DNA from: Herpetosiphon aurantiacus DSM 785
GTDB lineage: Bacteria; Chloroflexota; Chloroflexia; Chloroflexales; Herpetosiphonaceae
Assembly (NCBI GenBank): GCA_000018565.1
Contig: CP000875.1
Span: 1,751,199-1,815,198, forward strand
Direction of reading: 5' to 3'
Length of the DNA stretch: 64,000 nucleotides
In this document: positions 50,232-59,141 of the stretch, piece after piece
Numbering within the stretch: position 1 is the stretch's first letter
Layout of the letters: every line of letters begins with the position of its first letter
Notes under the pieces: generated by a model
The model's input: the letters and a program-made list of their open reading frames with translations, nothing else
Told to the model about the DNA's origin: nothing
Database searches by the model: none
Made by a program: the position numbers and the translations under genes

Positions 50232-50969
50232 ATGACGATCATTCGCCAAATTGCTGATACGACTGAAAAGCAAGTTAAAAGTGCCCAAAAAGTAGCTCGC
50301 CGCTCGTGGTTGGCAGGCTTAGGGGTTGCTGGCTTGGCCATTGATAGCGGTGAAAAAACCTTCAAAAAATTGATCAAGCGTGGTGAAAAAGTTGCCGCTG
50401 GGGTTCGTGGCGATTTGAAAGATTTGAACGAACGGTTGCGCCGCGAACAAAAAAGCTTGAATGAAGATGTGCAAGATGCTAGCCAAACGGTTGAACGTGG
50501 GGTTAGCGATGTTTTGGAAGGTTTGAATATTCCTTCACGCAAGACCTTGCGCGTGCTCGATGCCCGCATTGCTCAACTCAATGCTCAATTACGCGAGCTT
50601 GGCAGCGATGGCAGCATTGCGCCAGTTGCCAACTACGATAGCCTGACCGCCGAAGAAATTATTGTCTTGATGCCAACTTTGAGTCTCGATGAACTGTTTG
50701 CTTTGGAAGCCTACGAAAGCAACCATGCCAAACGAGTGACCGTTCAACGTGAAATCGAACAAGCAATTGCCAAACATCTGACGGTTGATGGTGAAATTCG
50801 CGAACCATTTGCTGGCTACGAAGCCTTACGCGCCGAAGAAGCCATTGCCAAGCTCGAAGGCTTGGGCATCGCCGAATTGCATCACGTCAAATTGTTCGAA
50901 GCCAGCCACGCCAAACGTGTGACTGTCCAACGCGAAGTTGAACGCCGACTCGAAGCACTTCGCGGCTAA
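50232..50969 (+). CDS. Phasin-like protein with two C-terminal helical repeats
   Basis: A 245-residue protein. The N-terminal part (about 1-125) is phasin/PhaI-like: ARRSWLAGLGVAGLAIDSGE, a coiled-coil KDLNERLRREQKSLNEDVQ, and the LNIPSRKTLRVLDARIAQL heptad end. Two repeats of about 45 residues follow. Repeat 1 is YDSLTAEEIIVLMPTLSLDE ... NHAKRVTVQREI, and repeat 2 is YEALRAEEAIAKLEGLG ... SHAKRVTVQREV. Phasins coat polyhydroxyalkanoate granules; the repeats may mediate contacts. AAAGGAG precedes the ATG. No PHA synthase gene is in the window. Confidence 0.8.
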   Translation: MTIIRQIADTTEKQVKSAQKVARRSWLAGLGVAGLAIDSGEKTFKKLIKRGEKVAAGVRGDLKDLNERLRREQKSLNEDVQDASQTVERGVSDVLEGLNIPSRKTLRVLDARIAQLNAQLRELGSDGSIAPVANYDSLTAEEIIVLMPTLSLDELFALEAYESNHAKRVTVQREIEQAIAKHLTVDGEIREPFAGYEALRAEEAIAKLEGLGIAELHHVKLFEASHAKRVTVQREVERRLEALRG

Positions 50970-51032
50970 TTTGGCGCGGTGCTATACTGGAACCACTGGT
51001 GAGCGATAGGTCAATCCAAAGGAGTATCTGTA

Positions 51033-51428
51033 ATGGCTGATGAAATCGAAGTAAGCTTGAATGAAATCAAGGATGAAGCGAGCGATCGCGGTGTGCCATT
51101 TGTCGATGGTGTGCGCAAGCTCATGTTGGCCGCTGTTGGCGCTGTTGCCATGACCCGCGACGAAATGGAACAATTCGTTGGTCGCTTGGTTGATCGTGGT
51201 GAAGTTGCCGAACGTGAAGCTAAGACCTTGTTGAATGATGTGCTTTCACGCCGCAAACGTGAAGTTGAACACGTGGCCGATGAAGCCGAATCACGAGTTG
51301 AAACGCGGCTCGAACAAGTGCTCAACCGCATGAATATTCCCTCAAAGCGCGACATCGACGAGTTGAGCGACAAAATTGCCCAACTTTCAGCTCGCGTCGA
51401 AGAATTGAAGAAAAGCCGCAACGCCTAA
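51033..51428 (+). CDS. Phasin-like (PhaI-type) protein
   Basis: A 131-residue, highly charged helical protein. The amphipathic KLMLAAVGAVAMTRDEMEQF segment and long coiled coil match poly(hydroxyalkanoate) granule-associated proteins. The C-terminal MNIPSKRDIDELSDKIAQL mirrors that of the preceding gene. AAAGGAG lies before the ATG; the gap to the upstream gene is 63 bp, and a strong terminator follows. Thus the two phasins probably form one operon under the palindromic promoter. Confidence 0.82.
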   Translation: MADEIEVSLNEIKDEASDRGVPFVDGVRKLMLAAVGAVAMTRDEMEQFVGRLVDRGEVAEREAKTLLNDVLSRRKREVEHVADEAESRVETRLEQVLNRMNIPSKRDIDELSDKIAQLSARVEELKKSRNA

Positions 51429-51461
51429 CCCCTAGGCGCTGCTGCTTAGCAACGTGCAATC

Positions 51462-51498
51462 CACCTGTTATGGTTTTTCGCCATAACAGGTGTTTTTT
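51462..51498 (+). terminator. Terminator of the phasin operon
   Basis: A perfect 12-bp stem (51462-51473 with 51481-51492) has a 7-nt loop and is followed by a run of seven Ts. Confidence 0.93.
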
Positions 51499-51603
51499 TG
51501 TGGCGCAATTCTAGCCTATCTGGTGTTATGATTGGCGCTAGTACGCTTTTTGCAGTGTTGCTATTTAAATACAAGCGCATCCTAGCAAGCCACGGGGGTT
51601 GGC

Positions 51604-52410
51604 ATGATTGAGCAAATTCAACGCTTATTGGGTTATCCTGAGTTGATCCATGGTATTTCAACCCGCCAAGGTGGGGTGAGCGTCCCACCGCATGCGACCC
51701 TCAACCTTGGTTTTTCGCGGCCCGATGACCCTTCCGCAGTTTTGGCGAATCGGCGGCGCTTTGCCGATCGAGTGGGCTTTCGTTTGGATGATGTCATTTT
51801 AGCAGGCCAAGTTCATGGCACAACTGTCGCCGTGGTTGGCGAGTTGCAGCGTGGGCGGGGCGCGATCGATCGTGAAACAACTCTGCCGCCTGCCGATGGC
51901 CTTGTGACCAACCAACCAGGCTTGGTGCTCTGGGCTAATTTTGCCGATTGCACTCCGTTGCTTTTTTTTGATCCGGTTGCTCAAGCGGTTGGGGTGGCTC
52001 ACGCTGGTTGGCAAGGCACGGTTAATAATATTGCTCAGGTAATGATCTCTACGATGCAAGCTCAATTTGGCTCAGAGCCAGCCAACATTTTGGTGGCAAT
52101 TGGCCCAGCGATCGGCCCATGTTGCTATGAGGTTGATCAGCCTGTAATCGGCGCGGTTGAGCAGGCTTTTGCTGAGCATACATCGCAGGTCTTGTTGCGC
52201 CAGCTTGGCAAGCAACGACCGCATTTTGATTTATGGGCCGCTAATGCGCATTGGTTAGAGCAAGCAGGCATTCAACCCGCCAACCTGATTCGGATGAATA
52301 TGTGTACTGCTTGTCATCATGATCGTTTCTTCTCTCATCGCCATGAACGAGGAGCCACTGGTCGATTCGCCGCTGTGATTGGTCTACGCGAGGTACACCA
52401 TGCCGTTTGA
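51604..52410 (+). CDS. pgeF: Peptidoglycan editing factor / multicopper-like laccase-domain protein
   Basis: A 268-residue protein of the YfiH/PgeF family. The family's Cys/His site is visible: HGISTRQGGVS and LAGQVHGTTV near the start, ADCTPLLFF at about 117, VAHAGWQGTV at about 136 and GPAIGPCCYEV at about 171. PgeF removes wrongly incorporated residues from peptidoglycan precursors in E. coli; other members act on purine nucleosides. The gene overlaps yggS by 11 bp, a very common bacterial pair. Confidence 0.93.
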   Translation: MIEQIQRLLGYPELIHGISTRQGGVSVPPHATLNLGFSRPDDPSAVLANRRRFADRVGFRLDDVILAGQVHGTTVAVVGELQRGRGAIDRETTLPPADGLVTNQPGLVLWANFADCTPLLFFDPVAQAVGVAHAGWQGTVNNIAQVMISTMQAQFGSEPANILVAIGPAIGPCCYEVDQPVIGAVEQAFAEHTSQVLLRQLGKQRPHFDLWAANAHWLEQAGIQPANLIRMNMCTACHHDRFFSHRHERGATGRFAAVIGLREVHHAV

Positions 52411-53146
52411 TCATGCCCGATTGTTGGAACAGGTCGCTCAGATTCAGCAGCGAATCAGCCAAGCCGCCCAGCGTAGCCACCGTGATCCAGCCAGCGTGCG
52501 CTTGATTGCGGTCACCAAAACCCATCCCATGCTGCGGATCAATGCGGTCTTGGCGGCAGGCATTCACGATCTTGGTGAAAATCGGGTGCAAGAAGCCGAA
52601 GAAAAAATTGCTCTGCAAACGCCCGAAGCACTGGCCCAAACCCGTTGGCATTTAATCGGCCACTTGCAACGCAATAAAGCTCGCCGTGCTGCCAAACTTT
52701 TTTCATTAATTCACTCGATCGATAGCGTTAAATTGGCCGAAATTCTCAACCGAATTGTTGATGAAGAAGCCAGCGTAATTCCGCAACCCTTGCCAATTTT
52801 GCTGCAAGTCAATGTTTCCGGTGAGCGCTCTAAAGATGGGTTTGAGCTAGCTGGTGGCGTGCACAACTCTGCATGGCTCGATTTTGTAGGCGAAGTGCGG
52901 GCAATTGCTGAGTTGCCATTGATCGATTTACGTGGTTTGATGACGATTGCGCCCTATTCTGATGATGTTGAGGGTGTGGTGCGCCCATGCTTTCGGGCCT
53001 TGCGCGAGGTACGCGACCAGCTTGAACAGCGGCTTGATCGTCCGTTGTCAGAGCTTTCGATGGGCATGAGCGGCGATTTTGAGGTTGCAATCGAAGAAGG
53101 CTCAACGATTGTGCGGGTTGGCACGGCACTGTTTGGCGCTCGCTAA
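52400..53146 (+). CDS. yggS: YggS/PLPBP family PLP homeostasis protein
   Basis: A 248-residue PLP-binding TIM barrel. The PLP-lysine lies in IAVTKTHPM (about residue 37), then DLGENRVQEAEEK, WHLIGHLQRNKARRA and SMGMSGDFEVAIEEGSTIVR at the phosphate-binding end. It buffers pyridoxal phosphate rather than catalysing a reaction. The ATG at 52400 lies inside the end of pgeF. Confidence 0.95.
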   Translation: MPFDHARLLEQVAQIQQRISQAAQRSHRDPASVRLIAVTKTHPMLRINAVLAAGIHDLGENRVQEAEEKIALQTPEALAQTRWHLIGHLQRNKARRAAKLFSLIHSIDSVKLAEILNRIVDEEASVIPQPLPILLQVNVSGERSKDGFELAGGVHNSAWLDFVGEVRAIAELPLIDLRGLMTIAPYSDDVEGVVRPCFRALREVRDQLEQRLDRPLSELSMGMSGDFEVAIEEGSTIVRVGTALFGAR

Positions 53147-53228
53147 ATAACGCCGTACTACGAGCTATGCTAAAATTAGGATATTGTAATACGATTGATT
53201 GTTTGAGCGGTTGCTCCTAGTTGTCGAG

Positions 53229-54386
53229 ATGGTTATGCGTTCGATCCTGCAAGCGTTTGAAGTACGCTATTCCTATCCGGTGCATTGTACGCACCGATTA
53301 TTTGGCTTGGATAACCCAATTCTCCATGAATTATTTGCGCCAAGCGCTAGTCTACCGAAGCTTTGGGTTGTGCTTGATCAGGCGGTGGCTGAGCATCACC
53401 CCAATCTATTAACTGAAATTGCAGCCTATGCCCAAGCCAGCCAAGCCTTCAGCTTGGTTGAGCCAAGCCTGATTTTGGCTGGTGGCGAAGCAATTAAGCA
53501 GACTACTGAGCCATTGCAAGCAGTCTACGATGGAATTAATCGCTATGCGATCGATCGCCATTCGTATCTGATGGCAATTGGCGGCGGGGCGTTGATCGAT
53601 ATGGTTGGCTATGCAGCGGCGACGGCGCATCGCGGGGTGCGCTTAATTCGCGTGCCAACCACAGTTTTGGCCCAAAACGATGCAGCGGTTGGGGTTAAAA
53701 ATAGCATCAATGCCTTTGGCAAAAAGAATTTCTTGGGCACATTTGCTCCGCCTTATGCTGTGCTCAACGATAGCCATTTTCTCACGACGCTGAGTGAGCG
53801 CGATTGGCGCAGTGGCATCGCCGAGGCAATCAAGGTAGCTTTGCTCAAAGATCCCGCCTTTTTTGCCACGATTGAGCGTACTGCTGCGGCCTTGCGTCAG
53901 CGTGATTTAGCCGTAATGGAAGATCAGGTTTTTCGCTGTGCCGAGCTGCATTTGGCCCACATCGCTGGTGGCGACCCGTTTGAGCGAGGCTCAGCGCGGC
54001 CCTTGGATTTTGGCCATTGGGCGGCGCATAAACTTGAACAGCTCAGCAATTATAGTTTGCGCCATGGCGAGGCGGTGGCAATTGGCATCGCCTTGGATTG
54101 CACCTACAGCTATTTAAACGCTGATTTAGCCGAGGCCGATTGGCAACGGGTCTTGACTTGTCTAACCGCAGTTGGCTTCGAACTCTATCATCCTGCCCTG
54201 AGCAACCAGCTTGAACTGCCCGAACATCCCCAAAGTTTGCTGAGCGGCTTGGCCGAATTTCGCGAGCACCTTGGTGGCCAATTAACCATCACCTTAATGC
54301 GCGGCATCGGCCAACCCTACGATGTTCACACAATTGATCTACCGATGATGCAACAAGCCATTCGATATTTAGCCGAACGGGCTTAA
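53229..54386 (+). CDS. eboD: EboD-like 3-dehydroquinate synthase homologue
   Basis: A 385-residue sugar-phosphate-cyclase/dehydroquinate-synthase fold protein. NAD-binding GGGALIDMVGYAAATAHRG and RVPTTVLAQNDAAVGVKN are clear. The metal ligands are present: Glu in GIAEAIKVALLKD, His in LDFGHWAAHKLEQ and His in LRHGEAVAIGIALD. The company it keeps (TatD-like, TIM-barrel EboE-like, UbiA-like and phosphatase genes) marks it as EboD rather than housekeeping AroB. The start is uncertain: ATGs at 53229 and 53235 both lack a good Shine-Dalgarno, and a TTG at 53199 is also possible. It opens the cluster. Confidence 0.85.
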   Translation: MVMRSILQAFEVRYSYPVHCTHRLFGLDNPILHELFAPSASLPKLWVVLDQAVAEHHPNLLTEIAAYAQASQAFSLVEPSLILAGGEAIKQTTEPLQAVYDGINRYAIDRHSYLMAIGGGALIDMVGYAAATAHRGVRLIRVPTTVLAQNDAAVGVKNSINAFGKKNFLGTFAPPYAVLNDSHFLTTLSERDWRSGIAEAIKVALLKDPAFFATIERTAAALRQRDLAVMEDQVFRCAELHLAHIAGGDPFERGSARPLDFGHWAAHKLEQLSNYSLRHGEAVAIGIALDCTYSYLNADLAEADWQRVLTCLTAVGFELYHPALSNQLELPEHPQSLLSGLAEFREHLGGQLTITLMRGIGQPYDVHTIDLPMMQQAIRYLAERA

Positions 54387-54398
54387 AGCGAGGATTTT

Positions 54399-54701
54399 AT
54401 GCAGATTGAAGGCTCTTGCCCACGCACCCAGCGTGAGTTGATTGAACTGGAATTTATTGAGCATCGCACCAAAATTTTAGATATCGCGGCTTTTTTGGAT
54501 CGCTTTGATCGTTCAGTTGAGCATAATGCCAATGATGATTTTCGAATCAAAGCCTTTCGTGAAGCGCTCAAGGCCTTGAATAGCTACGAATTTGGCCGAG
54601 TTGAACGGATTCAAATGTTGTTGAGCGATGTGAGCAGCGAATTACGCGCCGAGCGCGATGGCCAAAGTGCCTATGGTGCTGCCAAGGAGAGCGAGCAATG
54701 A
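54399..54701 (+). CDS. Small helical protein in the EBO cluster
   Basis: A 100-residue, mostly helical protein ([18 protein letters not shown], then [19 protein letters not shown]). It sits between EboD- and EboB-like genes and overlaps the latter by 4 bp. I cannot match it to EboA, which is normally longer; it may be a reduced equivalent or a local addition. GCGAGG lies before the ATG. Confidence 0.7.
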   Translation: MQIEGSCPRTQRELIELEFIEHRTKILDIAAFLDRFDRSVEHNANDDFRIKAFREALKALNSYEFGRVERIQMLLSDVSSELRAERDGQSAYGAAKESEQ

Positions 54702-55531
54702 TCAATTACATCGATTTGCATGCGCACATGGTTTCGCGCACTACCGACGATTATCATGCCATGGCCTTGACTGGCTGTGTTGCGGTGACTGAGCCAGCCT
54801 TTTGGGCGGGTTATGATCGGGTTGCGGCCAGCGCTTTTGCCGATTATTTTAAACATTTGACTGAGTTTGAACCCCAACGCGCCGCTAAATATGGCATTAA
54901 GCATTACACATGGCTCTGTTTAAACCCCAAAGAAGGCGAAGATCGGGGGTTGGCTCGCGAAGTTTTGGCAATTATTCCGCAATTTTTAGATCGCCCAAGC
55001 GTGCTTGGCATTGGCGAAATTGGCCTCAACCGCGTGACCCGCAATGAACTTGCCACCTTTATTGATCATGTGGAATTAGCGCTTGAACACAACCAATTAA
55101 TCCATATTCACACCCCACACCTTGAAGATAAATATAAAGGCACCAAGGCGATTGTCGAAACGTTGGCTAGCAACAGCCGAATCGATCCCAGCCGCGTGAT
55201 GGTTGACCATGTTGAGGAACACACAATTCGCATGGTGCTTGAGCATGGGTTTTGGGCGGGCTTGACGCTCTATCCAATGACCAAAGTTTCGCCAGGCCGG
55301 GCGATTGATATGCTCGAAATCTATGGCACTGAGCGCTTATGTGTCGCTTCGGCCTGCGATTGGGGGCCAAGTCAGCCGCTGGCCATCCCCAATTGTATGT
55401 TTGAAATGCGCCGCCGTGGCCATTCCAACCAATGGATTCACGAGGTGGTCTATAACAATCCTTGCCGCTTCCTGAGCCAAAGCCCCAAATTTAAGTTTGC
55501 GCCGCTTGAGCAGCCTGCGCTTGTGCACTAG
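54698..55531 (+). CDS. eboB: EboB-like TatD family metal-dependent hydrolase
   Basis: A 277-residue amidohydrolase-fold protein. The HxH metal motif is [14 protein letters not shown] near the N-terminus. [11 protein letters not shown] (about 105), [13 protein letters not shown] (about 134) and MVDHVEEHT (about 167) follow, with the last metal Asp in [11 protein letters not shown] (about 223). TatD proteins are phosphodiesterases or nucleases, but the EBO member's substrate is unknown. Its start overlaps the small helical gene. Confidence 0.85.
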   Translation: MINYIDLHAHMVSRTTDDYHAMALTGCVAVTEPAFWAGYDRVAASAFADYFKHLTEFEPQRAAKYGIKHYTWLCLNPKEGEDRGLAREVLAIIPQFLDRPSVLGIGEIGLNRVTRNELATFIDHVELALEHNQLIHIHTPHLEDKYKGTKAIVETLASNSRIDPSRVMVDHVEEHTIRMVLEHGFWAGLTLYPMTKVSPGRAIDMLEIYGTERLCVASACDWGPSQPLAIPNCMFEMRRRGHSNQWIHEVVYNNPCRFLSQSPKFKFAPLEQPALVH

Positions 55532-55543
55532 AAATGGAAGCAT

Positions 55544-56767
55544 ATGCAGCTTAATCAAGCGCCCCAACTCGATTTAACCTATTGCACCAATATTCATCCG
55601 GCCAACGGCTGGCCAGCGGTTTTAGCTGGTTTGCAACAGCATGTGCTCGATCTCAAACAGCGCCTCGCTCCCAACCAAGCCTTTGGGATTGGCCTGCGGC
55701 TTTCGGGCCAAGAAAGCCACCAATTGTTGGAGCCAACTGCGCTTGCTGATTTTCAAGCATGGCTAACTGAACATAATCTTTATGTCTTTACCTTGAATGG
55801 CTTTCCCTACCATCCCTTCCACCAACAACCAGTCAAGGATCAGGTGCATGCGCCCGATTGGCGTGAGCCTGAACGAGTGGCCTATACCTTACGGCTGATT
55901 GAGATCTTGGCGGCACTGTTGCCCAAGGGCATGGTTGGCTCAATTTCGACCAGCCCTTTGAGCTATAAACCATGGTTTGCCGATTTGTCCGCCGTGCCGT
56001 GGGCATTGTTGAATCGCCATGTGTTGCAGGTGGTCGCCGCGTTGGTCCAGCTTGAGCGCCAACGTGGGATTGTGATTCAATTAGCTTTCGAGCCAGAGCC
56101 AGATGGTTTGCTCGAAACCAGCAGTGAATTAATCGGCTATGTTGAGCAATTGTTGGATGTTGGCGCTGTTGAATTAGCAGCTCAACTTGATTGCTCGTTG
56201 CGCGAAGCCCAAAATGCGATTCGTCGCCATGTCGGAGCCTGTTTGGATACCTGTCATTGCGCCGTAGCCTACGAAGCGCCGCGCCACGTGATCGCTGCTT
56301 ATCAAACGGCAGGCATCAGCATTGCCAAAGTGCAACTTAGCTCAGCCTTGCAAGTGATGCTTGATGACGATCGCCAGGCCGTAGCAGCAGCTTTAGCACC
56401 ATTCAGCGAAGCAATTTATTTGCACCAAGTGATTCAGCGCAACCATGATGGTTCGTTGCAGCAATATCGCGATTTGCCTCAAGCCTTGGAAAAGATCGAT
56501 GATCCTGCTGCTTGCGAATGGCGGATTCATTTTCATGTACCGATTTTTACCGCCAGTTTTGGCCTGCTCAACGCCACCCAACCAGCCTTGCTCGAAAGTT
56601 TGCAAGCCTTGCTCGAAAGTTTGCAAGCCTTGAACGAGCAGCCCTACAGCCAGCATTTGGAGATTGAAACCTATACGTGGGATGTGCTGCCAAGCCAATT
56701 AAAGCTCGATCTGACTGAATCGATCGCGCGGGAGTATGCGTGGGTGTTGCATGAACTCAAACGCTAA
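55544..56767 (+). CDS. eboE: EboE-like TIM-barrel protein
   Basis: A 407-residue xylose-isomerase-like TIM barrel, the metabolite traffic protein EboE. Typical are LTYCTNIHPANGWPAVLAGL at the N-terminus, YVFTLNGFPYHPFH (about 85), QLAFEPEPDGLLE (about 186), CLDTCHCAVAYE (about 237) and the C-terminal LEIETYTWDVLP. The gene has a recent in-frame 21-bp tandem duplication (56584-56632), adding one LLESLQA heptad. It overlaps the UbiA-like gene by 17 bp. Confidence 0.85.
   Translation: MQLNQAPQLDLTYCTNIHPANGWPAVLAGLQQHVLDLKQRLAPNQAFGIGLRLSGQESHQLLEPTALADFQAWLTEHNLYVFTLNGFPYHPFHQQPVKDQVHAPDWREPERVAYTLRLIEILAALLPKGMVGSISTSPLSYKPWFADLSAVPWALLNRHVLQVVAALVQLERQRGIVIQLAFEPEPDGLLETSSELIGYVEQLLDVGAVELAAQLDCSLREAQNAIRRHVGACLDTCHCAVAYEAPRHVIAAYQTAGISIAKVQLSSALQVMLDDDRQAVAAALAPFSEAIYLHQVIQRNHDGSLQQYRDLPQALEKIDDPAACEWRIHFHVPIFTASFGLLNATQPALLESLQALLESLQALNEQPYSQHLEIETYTWDVLPSQLKLDLTESIAREYAWVLHELKR
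56584..56632 (+). repeat. 21-bp tandem duplication within the eboE-like gene
   Basis: The unit AGCCTTGCTCGAAAGTTTGC plus A occurs twice in perfect copies and then a further seven bases. It adds seven codons without a frameshift. Confidence 0.9.
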
Positions 56768-57605
56768 ATCTGACTGGTTGGCCTATCTCGAACTGATGCG
56801 CATCTCCAATAATCCGACCGTGATCAGCAATACATTGGCTGGCGTGGCTTTGGCGGGAGTCAGCCTTGGTGATTGGCGGGTATGGCTATTGGCCTTGGCC
56901 TTCAGTTTGTTTTATAGCGCTGGCATGGTTTTTAACGATTGGTGCGATTATGCGATTGACCAACGCGAACGCCCAGAACGCCCATTGCCGAGCGGTCGGG
57001 TGAGCCGCAACGCTGCGTTGGTGCTGACAATCGGCTTATTTGGCATTGGCTTGGCTTGTGTGGCCTTGGTTAGTTGGCAAGGCCTGCTGTGGGCGGGTGG
57101 CTTGGTTGGGCTGATCGTAGTTTACGATCTGTGGCACAAAACCAACCCAATCAGCCCAGTTTTGATGGCTAGCACGCGCATTTTGGTTTATCTCAGCACG
57201 ATTGCCGCCTTGGGTGCAGCCTTTTCGTGGCAGGTTTGGCTGGCGGTTGGCTTGTTGTTTAGCTATGTGATGGGCTTTACCTTTATCGCTAAATCGGAAT
57301 TACGCCCGCAGTTGAAGGCGCTTTGGCCAGCGATTTGTGTGCTGTTGCCAATTGGCTATGCCCTGATTACCCCCGATTTTAGCCCAATTCTGGTGAGTGT
57401 AGCCTTGCTAAGTTGGTCGTTGCACAGTATACGTTTGGTCTATCGTCAGCGCCAAATTGGCCCAGCGATTGGCCGTCTGATTGCTGGCATTAGCCTGTTT
57501 GATGCCTTGGTGTGCATTGTGGCAGGCAATTTGTGGGCATGTGCATTTGCCATCGCCGCCTTTGGCCTGACCCGTTTGGCGCAGCGCTCGATTCAAGGAA
57601 CTTAA
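56751..57605 (+). CDS. eboC: EboC-like UbiA prenyltransferase
   Basis: A 284-residue membrane protein with about eight helices. The first prenyl-diphosphate-binding motif is NDWCDYAIDQRERPERPLPS (NDxxDxxxD), and a second Asp site is in VYDLWHKTNP. The start MNSNAKSDWLAYLELMRISN is typical of UbiA proteins. The ATG lies within the end of eboE. In EBO clusters this enzyme is proposed to make or move an isoprenoid-linked metabolite; the substrate is not known. Confidence 0.87.
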   Translation: MNSNAKSDWLAYLELMRISNNPTVISNTLAGVALAGVSLGDWRVWLLALAFSLFYSAGMVFNDWCDYAIDQRERPERPLPSGRVSRNAALVLTIGLFGIGLACVALVSWQGLLWAGGLVGLIVVYDLWHKTNPISPVLMASTRILVYLSTIAALGAAFSWQVWLAVGLLFSYVMGFTFIAKSELRPQLKALWPAICVLLPIGYALITPDFSPILVSVALLSWSLHSIRLVYRQRQIGPAIGRLIAGISLFDALVCIVAGNLWACAFAIAAFGLTRLAQRSIQGT

Positions 57606-57606
57606 G

Positions 57607-58983
57607 ATGCATAAAACCGTTGTGATTAATGTGGTTGGGCTGACTCCAGCCTTGATTGGACAATACACGCCACGTTTACAAGCATGGCAACAAAAAACTG
57701 CTCAAGCCTCGATCAAACCGATCGTTCCAGCAGTAACCTGTAGCATGCAGGCAACCTATCTCACGGGAAAAATGCCTAGCGAGCATGGAATTGTTGGCAA
57801 TGGCTGGTATTTTCGTGACGAATGTGAAATTAAATTTTGGCGACAATCGAACAAATTAGTCCAATCACCAAAAATTTGGGAAGCGGCCAAAGCACTTGAT
57901 CCTAGTTTTACTTGTGCTAATTTGTTCTGGTGGTACAACATGTATTCATCGGTTGATGTTGCCGTCACGCCCCGCCCGATGTACCCCGCCGATGGCCGTA
58001 AATTACCTGATATTTATAGCCAGCCAGCCGAATTGCGCGATGATTTGCAACGTGATTTGGGCCAGTTTCCGTTATTTAATTTTTGGGGACCAAATTCATC
58101 AATTGCCTCATCACGCTGGATCGCCAACTCGGCCAAATCTGTTGAACAACGCTATAATCCAACATTGAGTTTAATTTATCTGCCACATTTGGATTATTGT
58201 TTTCAGCAATATGGTGCTGATATTGAGCGTTGCGCCAGCCAATTGGCTGAAATCGATCAAGTCGTTGGCGATTTGCTGGATTTTTATGAGCAACGCAATG
58301 CGCGGATCGTGATTTTATCGGAATATGGCATTACCAGCGTTAATCGACCAGTCGCAATTAATCGATTGTTGCGGGCAGCAGGCTTGATTGCAGTGCGCGA
58401 GGAATTGGGCCGCGAATTACTTGATGCAGGCGTGAGCAAAGCCTTTGCTGTGGCTGATCATCAAATTGCCCATGTTTATATCAACGATTTAAGCTATTTG
58501 GAGCGCGTCAAAGCTTTGCTTGAGGCTACGCCTGGGATTGCCAAAGTGCTTGATGCCGAGGGCAAACGCGAGTATGGGCTAGATCATGAGCGTTCGGGCG
58601 AGTTAGTGGCGATTGCTGAGGCCGATGCTTGGTTTAGCTATTACTACTGGCTTGATGATCAGCGTGCGCCAGATTTTGCGCGGGCGGTCGATATTCATCG
58701 CAAGCCTGGCTATGACCCAGCGGAACTCTTTGTTGACCCGCATTTACGCTTGCCGATGGCCAAAATTGGCCTGACTTTGGCCAAGAAAAAACTTGGATTT
58801 CGCTATGTGATGGATGTGATTGGGCTTGATCCAAGTGTGGTGCGTGGCTCGCATGGCATTATCAGCAGTGATCCGGCGCATGCGCCGCTGTTGCTGACCA
58901 ATCAGCCTAGCCTGTTGCCCGAAGCCGCCTTGCATGCGACCGATGTTTACCAGATTTTGTGGCGACACTTGATCGAAGCATGA
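57607..58983 (+). CDS. eboF: EboF-like alkaline phosphatase superfamily protein
   Basis: A 458-residue type I phosphodiesterase/nucleotide pyrophosphatase-like protein. It starts KTVVINVVGLTPALIG, followed by the nucleophile-bearing PAVTCSMQATYLTGKMPSEH and HGIVGNGWYF. Later motifs are LPHLDYCFQQYG (metal Asp), LSEYGITSVNRPV and GSHGIISSD. There is no signal peptide, so it acts in the cytoplasm. It is the last gene of the EBO row, one base after the UbiA stop. It is followed by a dispersed repeat rather than a clear terminator. Confidence 0.85.
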   Translation: MHKTVVINVVGLTPALIGQYTPRLQAWQQKTAQASIKPIVPAVTCSMQATYLTGKMPSEHGIVGNGWYFRDECEIKFWRQSNKLVQSPKIWEAAKALDPSFTCANLFWWYNMYSSVDVAVTPRPMYPADGRKLPDIYSQPAELRDDLQRDLGQFPLFNFWGPNSSIASSRWIANSAKSVEQRYNPTLSLIYLPHLDYCFQQYGADIERCASQLAEIDQVVGDLLDFYEQRNARIVILSEYGITSVNRPVAINRLLRAAGLIAVREELGRELLDAGVSKAFAVADHQIAHVYINDLSYLERVKALLEATPGIAKVLDAEGKREYGLDHERSGELVAIAEADAWFSYYYWLDDQRAPDFARAVDIHRKPGYDPAELFVDPHLRLPMAKIGLTLAKKKLGFRYVMDVIGLDPSVVRGSHGIISSDPAHAPLLLTNQPSLLPEAALHATDVYQILWRHLIEA

Positions 58984-59097
58984 GGGATGAGAGGGTAGAT
59001 TTTTAACAATGATTGGGTTTGATTCACCATCGATGTTCATTCCATTCCCCCTTGCTCACGCTCCCGCCGAGCGAGGCGAGGGTGAACCTTTGGAACT

Positions 59098-59140
59098 CCC
59101 CTCGCCCGCCATAGTAGGCGAGGGGCTGGGGTGAGGGAAT
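59098..59140. repeat. Dispersed palindromic repeat
   Basis: CCCCTCGCC (59098-59106) and GGCGAGGGG (59117-59125) pair in a 9-bp hairpin next to CTGGGGTGAGGGAA. It is the inverted counterpart of the 24851-24898 repeat. It may terminate both the EBO row and the convergent phosphotransferase gene. Confidence 0.7.
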
Positions 59141-59141
59141 C

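Noticed and set aside
53229-54386. Housekeeping aroB
   Set aside because: The metal and NAD motifs fit the superfamily, but the surrounding EBO genes make the EboD role more likely.
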